A DNA stretch of 26,435 nt from a virus. Numbering within the stretch: the stretch's first letter is position 1; every line of letters begins with the position of its first letter. Shown here in pieces: positions 1-8,000 of this stretch. The notes below the pieces were generated by a model. That model searched no databases, was not told where the DNA came from, and saw nothing but the letters and a program-made list of their open reading frames with translations. The stretch covers positions 1 through 26,435 of the IMG/VR virus record IMGVR_UViG_3300046530_000145. The stretch is one strand, 5' to 3'. The position numbers and the translations under genes are program-made.

Positions 1-18
1 GCCCCGCTGTCGCGGGGC
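1..18. terminator. GC-rich hairpin at window edge
   Basis: A perfect 7-bp inverted repeat (GCCCCGC / GCGGGGC) with a 4-nt loop (TGTC) begins at the first base. It looks like the stem of an intrinsic terminator, or one side of a larger structure cut by the window edge. There is no T-run after it, so the terminator call is tentative and its direction is unknown. Confidence 0.3.
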
Positions 19-50
19 CGAAGATAACCGGTTCCCTTGAAAGTACTTGT

Positions 51-78
51 GGGCTTCCGCCTTTTGGGGCGGAAGCCC
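51..78 (+). terminator. Strong hairpin, probable terminator
   Basis: An 11-bp perfect stem (GGGCTTCCGCC, 51-61, pairing with GGCGGAAGCCC, 68-78) closes a 6-nt loop. It is followed by a mildly T-rich stretch (TTCGGCCTTTACC). This is the strongest intrinsic-terminator candidate in the leader and would isolate the late genes from whatever lies to the left. It could instead be part of a packaging-site structure next to the terminase gene. Confidence 0.5.
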
Positions 79-336
79 TTCGGCCTTTACCGGAGGGGGG
101 TGAGGGAGCCGCGCGGACGAAGGAGCACGGCTCCCGAGGGGGGAGGAAAGAGAAAGTTCTCGGGCGCAAAGATTACTTTGTCGGTCTGTTTTTTGAACCA
201 CAGCAGCTCCACGTCGAACCGTGGGTGGGCCCCTGGCCGGCGGAGCCGGCCGCAAGATCAAGACCGTCGGGTTGCCTGGCGGCAGGTCGTTCCAGGGGTG
301 GCTCACACAGAGTGAGCCACCGGGCGGGAGCAGTCG
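79..336 (+). other. Non-coding leader with inverted repeats
   Basis: About 260 bases carry no convincing gene; the open frames here lack a good ribosome site and look like GC-rich chance frames. The stretch has two similar G-rich purine tracts (around 91-107 and 135-150), an 8-bp inverted repeat at 104-111/128-135 (GGGAGCCG / CGGCTCCC), a 7-bp GGCCGGC/GCCGGCC hairpin at 235-251, and a 10-bp hairpin at 297-321. A T-run (TGTTTTTTG) lies near 188-195, but I could not fit a convincing -35/-10 pair. The position directly before the large terminase gene makes a packaging (cos/pac) site possible; nothing in the sequence proves it. Confidence 0.4.
297..321 (+). promoter_or_regulatory. Hairpin abutting terminase ribosome site
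   Basis: A 10-bp perfect stem (GGTGGCTCAC, 297-306, with GTGAGCCACC, 312-321) closes a 5-nt loop. It ends only four bases before the GGGAG ribosome-binding sequence at 326-330 of the terminase gene. It may tune translation or stability of the late mRNA, or be a protein-binding dyad. It lacks a T-tail, so termination is less likely. Confidence 0.4.
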
Positions 337-2178
337 GTGGCCAAGGTCCTGGTGGACGCGGCGTTGAAGAGGCTGTCCACGGCCGAGGCCAAAGACGTCG
401 TTCTTTCCAAGTTGATGGACTCCTGGCAGGTCAAGGACGCCTGTTATGCGGCGGGTCGTGTTCCTCGCACGTATGAGGATTGGATGCGTGATGACCGCGA
501 TTTCCGTAACGCGGTTGCCCACATCCGGGCGGTGCAGTCGAGAAACCTCAATGAGACACCCAGGTCGGACCCAGGAGAGTTCTCCGACTTCCGCACGAGG
601 TTTCTTCACACCAGGACGTTCCCGCATCAGATGCAGTGGATCGATCTGCTGGAGGGCAACGAGCCCAGGGACCTGCATCCGTCGATCATCTATGAGCCGG
701 CGAAGAAGAACCGACTGTTGGTGAACACCCCGCCCAACCATGCCAAGTCCACCGTCATCACCATGGACTACGTGACGTACCGGATCTGCAAGAACCCGGC
801 CGTCCAAGTCATCGTGGTGTCCAAGACCCAGACCCAGGCGAAGAAGTACTTGTACGGCATCAAGCAAAGGCTCACCCATCCCCGCTTCGCGCTCCTTCAG
901 GCCACCTTCGCTCCCACCGAGGGATTCCGTGCGGCCTCCGATCAGTGGACCGCGGACAAGATCTACCTGCAACGCGACTCTGATCAGAAGGACCCGACGA
1001 TCGAGGCGTTGGGTTTGGGCGGACAGATCTACGGGGCCCGAGCGGATCTGGTCATCTGCGATGACGTGGTGACGTTGGCCAATGCTCATGACCACGAGAA
1101 GCAGATGGCCTGGATCCGCCAAGAGGCATCCAGCCGACTGGGCCCTACCGGGAAGCTGTTGGTGGTGGGCACCCGAGTCGCGGCGAAGGATCTGTATTCC
1201 GAGCTTCGCAACACCGAACACTTCACCACCGGGGTCAGTCCTTACACCCGCCTCGCCCAACCTGCGGTCCTGGAGATGAGTGAAGAGCGCAGCGAGTGGG
1301 TCCCGCTCTGGCCCCGCAGCGACATCCCCTTCGACCCCGAAGGCGACGAAGTCGCCGACGAGGACGGCCTGTACCCGCGGTGGACGCCGGACCGGCTGTA
1401 CGAGATCCGCAACGAGCAGGGTCCACAAAAATGGGCGCTGGTGTACATGCAGCAGGAGCTGTCCGCCGTCTCCATCTTCGACGCGGAGAGAGTGCGAGGG
1501 TCCAGGAACAAGGACCGCCGACCCGGTCCGATGGTCGAGGACAAACACGGCCACCGCAAAGGTGGCATGGACGGCCTGTACGTCATCGCCGGCCTGGACC
1601 CGGCCATGGTCGGGGATTCGGCCATCGTCGTGCTGGCAGTCGACCGGTTGACCCGGATGCGCTACGTGCTGGATGTGCGCATCAAGACCTGCGCCGGGGC
1701 CCGCTGGATCCGTGAACAGATCCGCGAGGTCACCGACCTGTACAAGGTGAATGAATGGCGGGTGGAGAAGAACGCCTTCCAGGGGTTCCTCACGCAGGAC
1801 CCGGAGATCAACGAGTGGCTGGCGAGCCAAGGCGTGGTGTTGCAGGAACACCACACCGGCCGCAACAAGTGGGACGCCGACTACGGCGTCGCCTCTGTGT
1901 CCCTGCTGTTCGAGCAGAACCTCATCGAACTTCCCACCACGGTCCAGTTCGTCGCGGGTCAAACCTTGGTGGAACAGCTCGTCACCTGGACCCCGAACAC
2001 CCGCAACAAGTGTGATGCAGTGATGGCGATGTGGTTTGCCGAGATCCGTGCGCGTGAGATGATTCGCACGCAGATCAACCGGCACAACTCCTACGTCGCC
2101 AACCCGTTCCTGTCGTCAGTCCGTAAGCAAGAGCAGACTGTGGTCAACCTCGCCGACTGGACCCGCGCGGCAGGATGA
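337..2178 (+). CDS. terL: Terminase large subunit
   Basis: This 613-aa protein is the DNA-packaging motor: an ATPase that pumps DNA through the portal, joined to a nuclease that cuts concatemers. The ATPase half has a Walker A-like loop TPPNHAKST at residues 131-139 and a Walker B strand LVICDD at 238-243. The C-terminal RNase H-like nuclease has plausible metal ligands D421 (in AGLDPAMVGDS), E477 and D560 (in CDAVMAMWFAE). Residues ~20-65 read as a helix-turn-helix (a segment ending YEDWMRDDRDF), resembling the DNA-recognition part of small terminases, and no separate small terminase is seen. The start is GTG 337, six bases after GGGAG. The stop is followed by a strong AGGAGGG site for portal, so the two are co-translated. 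Confidence 0.93.
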   Translation: MAKVLVDAALKRLSTAEAKDVVLSKLMDSWQVKDACYAAGRVPRTYEDWMRDDRDFRNAVAHIRAVQSRNLNETPRSDPGEFSDFRTRFLHTRTFPHQMQWIDLLEGNEPRDLHPSIIYEPAKKNRLLVNTPPNHAKSTVITMDYVTYRICKNPAVQVIVVSKTQTQAKKYLYGIKQRLTHPRFALLQATFAPTEGFRAASDQWTADKIYLQRDSDQKDPTIEALGLGGQIYGARADLVICDDVVTLANAHDHEKQMAWIRQEASSRLGPTGKLLVVGTRVAAKDLYSELRNTEHFTTGVSPYTRLAQPAVLEMSEERSEWVPLWPRSDIPFDPEGDEVADEDGLYPRWTPDRLYEIRNEQGPQKWALVYMQQELSAVSIFDAERVRGSRNKDRRPGPMVEDKHGHRKGGMDGLYVIAGLDPAMVGDSAIVVLAVDRLTRMRYVLDVRIKTCAGARWIREQIREVTDLYKVNEWRVEKNAFQGFLTQDPEINEWLASQGVVLQEHHTGRNKWDADYGVASVSLLFEQNLIELPTTVQFVAGQTLVEQLVTWTPNTRNKCDAVMAMWFAEIRAREMIRTQINRHNSYVANPFLSSVRKQEQTVVNLADWTRAAG

Positions 2179-2188
2179 GGAGGGTCTC

Positions 2189-4072
2189 GTGCGCTCGGCC
2201 ACCGAGATTCAGCACAAAGTAGAACTGCTGACCAAGGCATACCGTGAGCGGGACAACCGCTGGCGTGACGTCCGGTCCGTGCGCAAAGGCCGCCTCGAAG
2301 ACGTCTTCCCTGGCGTGAAGAGCGAAACGTTCCCCAAACCCATCATCGGCAACTTCATCAACCAGGTGGCCCGCGACCTCACCGAGGTGATCGCCCCGTT
2401 GCCCGCTTTCAACTGTGCTTCCTCCACCATGACCTCGGACCGGGCCCGCACGTTTGCCGACAAGCGGACGAAGATCGTCTCCCACTACATGGAGAACTCC
2501 GAAGTCGACGTCCAGATGTACACCGCGGTGGACCAGTACCTCACCTACGGGATGATGGTCGCCCTGCTGGAACCGGACTTCGACGAGCGGATGCCCAGAA
2601 TCCAGTTCGAGGACCCCTACGGCGGCTACCCCGAGTACGACCGGTGGAGCCGGCTCACCTCCTACACCAAGAAGTTCAAGAAACCGGGCTGGCTGCTGGC
2701 CGAGGAGTTCCCCGAATACGCCGCCAAGTTCCTCCGCGACCCCACCGGCCGCGACATCGGCGAACAAGACGTCGAGGTCATCCGCTACATCGACGTCGAC
2801 CAGTGGATGCTGCTGCTGCCCGGCTCACCTCAGCCCGGATTCAACGGCCAACGGGTCCCCACCGTGCTGGTCCGCACCCCGAACCTGCTCGATTCCATCC
2901 CGGTGGAGGTCACCCGCAAGCCGGGCCTGGACTACGACTCCCAGGTGGGCCAGTTCGACGAGGTGATCTGGATCCAGATCGCCCGCGACATCATGGCCAA
3001 GCTCAACGTGGAGGCGGTCTACAAGTCCGTGCAGGCACCGATCGCGCTGCCGCCGGATGTGCAGGACTTCGCCCTCGGCGCGGACGCGGTGATCCGCACC
3101 GCGAACCCGGAGAAGATCCGCCGCATCCCCATCGACCTCCCGCAGGGGGCGATGGCCGAGAGCCAGCTGTTGGACAAGGACATGCACGACGCGGCCCGCT
3201 ACCCCGCCGGCCGCTCCGGGAACCCGGAAGCCTCCGTCATCACGGGCAGAGGCATCCAGGCGCTGATGGGCGGGTTCGACACCCAGATCAAGGCAGCGCA
3301 GACGAACTTCACCCGCACCTACAAGCGCATCGTCGCCCGCTGCTTCGAGATGGACGAGAAGCTGTGGCCCAATGTGGACAAGGAGATCCGCGGTCAGGTC
3401 AACGGCGCCGCGTTCAAGATGACCTACCGGCCGTCGAAGGACATCGACGGTGACCACACCTGCGATGTGAGCTATGGATTCATGGCCGGTCTCGACCCGA
3501 ACCGCGCCCTGGTCATGATGTTGCAACTTCGTGGCGACAAGGAGATCTCCCGCGACACCGTGCAGCGGTCCATGCCGTTCGGTATAGACGTCGGCGACGA
3601 GCAGCGCAAGATCGACATCGAAGAGCTGAGGGATGCGATCAAGCAGGGGATCTACCAGTACGCCAGCACCATCCCGCAGATGGCGCAGATGGGTGCTGAC
3701 CCCGGCGAGGCGCTCGGCAAACTCGCCGGGATGATCTCGGCCATCGAGAAGGGCCGCACCATCGAGGACGCCATCCTCAAACTGTTCCCACCGCCCGAGC
3801 CCAAGCCCGAAGGCGAAGCACCCACCGAAGAGGCAGCGGCGGCCAACCCGCTGGAAGCTCTCCTCGGCGGTGCCGCAGCCGGCGGTGGAGGCGCACCACC
3901 GGAGCTTGGTGGCGGTGGCGGTGGTGGAGGCGGACCGTTCTCCGAGGTCGCCCCCGGTCAGGCCCAGATGGGCCCCGGCGGCCGGCCGGATCTGCAGCAG
4001 ATGCTCGCCGGGCTCTCCTCCTCCGGGAAGCCCCAGCTCAGTGCGTCGGTCATGCGTCGCATGCCGGCCTAA
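2189..4072 (+). CDS. Portal protein
   Basis: This 627-aa protein is the probable dodecameric portal, through which DNA enters and leaves the head and to which the tail attaches. The call rests on position directly after terminase, on length, and on a portal-like N-terminal region rich in charged helices (YRERDNRWRDVRSVRKGR), followed by an α/β core with paired acidic and aromatic patches. Residues ~355-395 (GRGIQALMGGFDTQIKAAQ region) resemble the long stem helix of portals. The C-terminal ~75 residues are low-complexity, Pro/Glu/Ala-rich, with nine consecutive glycines at 574-582. Start GTG 2189 has AGGAGGG at 2178-2184 overlapping the terminase stop. It is unlikely to be anything but portal in this context. 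Confidence 0.88.
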   Translation: MRSATEIQHKVELLTKAYRERDNRWRDVRSVRKGRLEDVFPGVKSETFPKPIIGNFINQVARDLTEVIAPLPAFNCASSTMTSDRARTFADKRTKIVSHYMENSEVDVQMYTAVDQYLTYGMMVALLEPDFDERMPRIQFEDPYGGYPEYDRWSRLTSYTKKFKKPGWLLAEEFPEYAAKFLRDPTGRDIGEQDVEVIRYIDVDQWMLLLPGSPQPGFNGQRVPTVLVRTPNLLDSIPVEVTRKPGLDYDSQVGQFDEVIWIQIARDIMAKLNVEAVYKSVQAPIALPPDVQDFALGADAVIRTANPEKIRRIPIDLPQGAMAESQLLDKDMHDAARYPAGRSGNPEASVITGRGIQALMGGFDTQIKAAQTNFTRTYKRIVARCFEMDEKLWPNVDKEIRGQVNGAAFKMTYRPSKDIDGDHTCDVSYGFMAGLDPNRALVMMLQLRGDKEISRDTVQRSMPFGIDVGDEQRKIDIEELRDAIKQGIYQYASTIPQMAQMGADPGEALGKLAGMISAIEKGRTIEDAILKLFPPPEPKPEGEAPTEEAAAANPLEALLGGAAAGGGGAPPELGGGGGGGGGPFSEVAPGQAQMGPGGRPDLQQMLAGLSSSGKPQLSASVMRRMPA

Positions 4073-4087
4073 GTGGAAGGACGAACC

Positions 4088-4255
4088 ATGGCGAAGAACG
4101 TTCCCACCGGTCCCGGTGGCGGAGGCCGAGCTGCTCCGCACGAGCAGAAGCCGTCCCTGCAGAAGGAGAACAAGACCAACGTCAGCCCCAAGGGTGACGT
4201 CCGGTTCGGTGTCGCACCGTCCGGACAGCGGGGATCCCAGAAGGGCTGCCACTGA
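4088..4255 (+). CDS. Small basic hypothetical protein
   Basis: A 55-aa protein of unknown function, rich in Gly, Pro, Lys and Gln (begins MAKNVPTGPGGGG, ends SQKGCH). I chose ATG 4088 over the in-frame GTG at 4073, because GGAAGGA at 4076-4082 is well spaced for the ATG, while the GTG directly follows the portal stop. It has no hydrophobic segment and is probably disordered. Its stop overlaps the next start (TGATG at 4253-4257), so it is translationally coupled to it. The portal-proximal position suggests a head-associated or DNA-associated role, but no family was recognised. Confidence 0.65.
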   Translation: MAKNVPTGPGGGGRAAPHEQKPSLQKENKTNVSPKGDVRFGVAPSGQRGSQKGCH

Positions 4256-4602
4256 TGTCTCAGCGGAAGACACCAGGCCAGACACCAACTGTCCCCGGTA
4301 GGACACCGAAGCGACCCGCTCCCACCGGTGGACCGGTCATCGGCAAGAGAATGCCCGACAAGCGAACCCCACCGCCGGTATCGGTACCTGGCAGGGCACC
4401 GAAGCGTCCAGCTCCGAAGGGCGGACCGATTACGTCGCCGCAGCGGAAGACCTCCGGGATCGCGGCGGCCAACAACGCGCTGAACAAGGCCGCCTCGAAG
4501 ATCAAGTCCCAGCGGGCTACCAGCCTGGGCGCATCGACGTCGAAGCGGACCCCCCTCGACCAGGCCGCGATGGCTGTCAAGGCCAGGGCGAGGGGCCGAT
4601 AG
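4255..4602 (+). CDS. Cationic Pro-rich repeat protein
   Basis: A 115-aa protein of unknown function, strongly basic and proline-rich. It contains two copies of a 17-residue unit: VPGRTPKRPAPTGGPVI at residues 13-29 and VPGRAPKRPAPKGGPIT at 44-60. A shorter QRKT-G motif recurs at residues 3-8 and 63-68. The C-terminal half (~65-115) is helical in character, Ala/Lys/Arg-rich, ending ARGR. The first half looks disordered. High positive charge suggests nucleic-acid binding, perhaps a protein packaged with or bound to the genome; this is inference. It starts at the ATG inside the preceding TGATG overlap. Confidence 0.7.
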   Translation: MSQRKTPGQTPTVPGRTPKRPAPTGGPVIGKRMPDKRTPPPVSVPGRAPKRPAPKGGPITSPQRKTSGIAAANNALNKAASKIKSQRATSLGASTSKRTPLDQAAMAVKARARGR

Positions 4603-4617
4603 TGGAGGTGATCCACG

Positions 4618-5085
4618 ATGGCCGGTAAAGGTGGATACCAGCCGCCCGCCAAGCCGGCCCCGTCGTCGGGGCCGGGACCGCTGTCGAAGCGCACGGATGG
4701 CGGTCCGGCGGCGAAGCGGCAACCCATCAGGGAACTGCCCAACGCCGAATACGGCGAAGCCCAAGAGTTCCGCACGAACCAGCAGGCGGCTCCGATGGCC
4801 GCCTCGGCCGGCGGTGGCCAGGTCAGCGCGCCCCCGCCGGTGGACCCGACCGCTGGTGTCGTCGGCTTCGGGGCACCGTCGCAGATGCCGGACCAACCCG
4901 TCACGGCAGGCGCGGATGCCGGTCTCGGCCCCGACTCCTCGGCACTAGGAATCCCCGACCCGTCCAAGGCAGACATCGAGAACCTCAAGCGGGTACTGCC
5001 TGCCCTGGAGCTGGTCGCCAGTGGCCCGAACTCCTCGCAGGCAACCCGCAACGTCGTGCGGCGGCTCCGTTCGCTGACGGATTGA
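4618..5085 (+). CDS. Conserved phage hypothetical protein
   Basis: A 155-aa protein that resembles a small family I associate with actinobacteriophage portal neighbourhoods: N-terminal GKGGYQPPAKPAP, then SGPGPLSKRTDGG and LPNAEYGEAQEF. The N-terminal ~115 residues are Pro/Gly/Ala-rich and likely disordered. Residues ~118-155 (KADIENLKRVLPALELVASG onward) form amphipathic helices. No enzymatic motif is visible and the function is unknown. ATG 4618 follows GGAGGTGAT at 4604-4612. Its place between portal and the giant 1699-aa gene suggests head assembly or ejection, unproven. Confidence 0.75.
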   Translation: MAGKGGYQPPAKPAPSSGPGPLSKRTDGGPAAKRQPIRELPNAEYGEAQEFRTNQQAAPMAASAGGGQVSAPPPVDPTAGVVGFGAPSQMPDQPVTAGADAGLGPDSSALGIPDPSKADIENLKRVLPALELVASGPNSSQATRNVVRRLRSLTD

Positions 5086-5095
5086 CGAGGTCACC

Positions 5096-8000
5096 GTGAG
5101 CTTCTGGGGTGCTGTCAAAGGATTCGGCCGAGACCTCGGTAAGGCGTGGACCGACTGGTACGACCAGGACGCCAAGCCCAATATTGGTCTCGCCTACGAC
5201 ATGGCCCTGGTCGCCACCTCCGGGTTCGAGCAGTCCGCGAAGGACAAGGTTGCTTCGGACTGGAAGAAGATCAAGGAGAGGGAGCAAGATAGAGGTTTCC
5301 TCGGGTCGGTTATAGGCCCCGGTGGGATAGCTCCGGCCGCACCAGTGCTCCAGAACCTCGGCACGGTCACCGAAGTACCGGGGGTTGCCGGGGTCACGCG
5401 GGCCCTCGACACGCCCCGCGAGTGGGCCGGCCGTGCGATGACCAGTGCCACCCTGGTGATGGGACCCGGCGGGCTCATGAACTTGCCCTTCGGTATGCCC
5501 GGCGATCCTCTCGACGCCGACGACTGGCACAAGGCGTGGAACACGTCCCGGCACATGTCACCCGGCCAGTCGATGATTGCCTCCATCGGCGCGGCGAACG
5601 ACTCCAAAGACGGCAGTATCTCGATGGATGACGTCATCGACTACAACAAGGAGCAAGGCGACGACCCCACCAAACAGAGCGGCTGGTACCGCTACACCAG
5701 CGGTGCTCTGGACTTTGGGGCCAACTTTCTCGACCCGTCCTTCGGAGCCGGCAAGCTCGCCAAGGCCGGCAAGCTCAAGTACCTCACCATGCCCCTCAAG
5801 GAACACAAACTGGAGGAAGGGCGGTACCTGGACTCCAATCGACTCCAGAAAGTTCTCGACCTGTCGAGGACCGTCAAGTCTTCAAACGAGCTGTACCGCA
5901 AGGCGTTCAGCGAGTCGACGTTCGGCGGCTCGCAGGCCAACGTCCTCTACCGCCTGCGCCACGACGAAGACGCGCAACGCCTCGCCATCCGTGGGTTCCT
6001 CGGTGACGAGTCCGCGATGCTGCGTCTCAAGGAGTACGACCCTGGCGCGGCCGACAAGATCCTGGACGCGAAGACCCGCGAGGATTGGGCGGACCTCAAG
6101 AGCCGGGAAGACCTCGCTCCCGACCATCCGCGGACTCTGAAGGCGGAGGAACGCGAACGGCTCAACGTGTTCGATGCCCAGCGGGACCAGGCGGCCCGTG
6201 ACGCCTACCTGGATCCGGACACCTTGACGCTTCTTCGGACCACACTCGTCGGCCAGGCTGCTCCGCGGGTTGGCAAGGTCGCGTCCGCGCGGTACGCGAT
6301 CCAGCAGAAGAACCCCTACGACCGGCCCATCTCCTTCCGGCTGCTGCATGCAGCGTCCACCGACGCGCGCATCATCACCCACGTCAACGTTCACGAAGAA
6401 GAAGGCCACATCGCCATCCGCCGGTACCTCGACCGCACGACGCTCGACGCCGACGTGCGGAACGCGTTCCTCGACCAGTACATGGCCGCTCCCTCGCCGG
6501 AGATCAAAGCTCGCATCGCCGGTGAAATGGAAGACACAGTCATCAAGAAGCTGGCCGACGACAACGGGATCGGGGAGGACCAGTACAAGCAGATCCTCGC
6601 CGCAGCCCAGCGCGGCCGAGCAGCCGCGCGCTATAAGCATGTGACCACTGCCCAGAAGTTCGTCTCCGAGCAGGGCGCAGAGGAGATGCGGAAGGCGGTC
6701 GCCGAACACGGCGACGTCAGCGTCAGCTCCTTTGTGGACGATGAGGACAACGTCGTCATGACCGCGCAACGGCTGCTGACATCGCAGAGCGCGGACATCG
6801 TGCCGCTTGCTGACATCGACCACATGAAGCGGGTGTTCAACAGGCACGCGTCGAAGTTCCAGAGCGTCGCGGCAGGCGGCTTGGCAGACAAGTACCTCTG
6901 GGACGTGATGGATGACGTCATCGGTGTGTGGAAGGTGTCGACCCTTCTTCGCGGCGGGTGGCCCGTCCGCCAGCTCTCGGACGAGACGGCGCGGCAGGCG
7001 TTCCTGCTTGGTGGGTTCAAGACCATGACGTATGGGGCGCGGGGGGTCGCCAATGCCGGACGCAACATGTGGGATCGCGGACGGGCGGGTATCGGCTACA
7101 TGCGCGCTCGCAACTCTGGAGAAGAGACCGCGCAGCTGGATAGCATTGTTCGCCCGTCCCACGCCACGGTGCAGGCTAACGCCAAGCTTGGCCTCGCCGG
7201 GGAAACGGCCCCGGTCGAACTCGGTGTCGAGAAGTTCCGCTCGATGGAAGAGGCGTATGCCAACGGGAAGCTGACCACCGACGCCTACATCAAGAGCCTG
7301 GAGAACCTAGCCGACGAAGGCATCCTCCCGAAGGCTGAAGCCGGATTCCTCGCCGCTCGCAAGGATCTCGGTGAGGTCAAGTTCCGCAAGAAGCTGATGG
7401 ACTACTCGCTCAGCAAGATCGGGTACGACCGCTACACGAACGGCCCGTGGCAGACGGAGGTTCTGGACCAGGCCCTCCAACGACGTATCGCTGTGAACCC
7501 GTTCACCGGAGACATCGATGACCTAGACCTGGCGAAGAAGCAGACACCCGCGGCGTCCAAGGTGATCTCCCGCGGGGACCACGGTCAATTCGACGAAGAC
7601 AATCTGTACGACTTCATCTCCGAACACCGGGACCTCATGGCGTTCCGGGGTACCACGTTCGGCATCGTCCCTGACGCCTCCGGTGGGCTTCGCCTGGAGG
7701 TCTACGTCCCAGACGACATCCGCCGGTCGAAGAGTCTCCGTGCCTCGATGGGCATCGACTTCAAAGCCCAGAAGCGCACCCAGTCGACACAGTCCTTCAA
7801 GGTGAAAGCCGAGGGTTCCAAAGAGGTCTACGAGATCGAAGGCGCACTCATCGACGGGGTGTGGCAGAAGAACGTGGGCACCAACGGTTACGAAGGTGGT
7901 GGCACCGCGAATCTGGTCATCGGTGCGGTCAACACCAAGGTCGGGAGATCCGCCTCGAAGACGGCGTTCACCGAGATCAGAGCAGCCGATGACATGGTGT

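Noticed and set aside
37-315. Possible gene upstream of terminase
   Set aside because: No ribosome site, Arg/Gly/Pro-biased composition typical of a chance frame, and it runs through several hairpins.
2825-4306. 493-aa reverse-strand open frame
   Set aside because: Long antisense frames are expected opposite GC-rich genes. It spans the ends of several genes, has no recognisable domain, and its sequence is Val/Leu/Gly/His-rich shadow composition.
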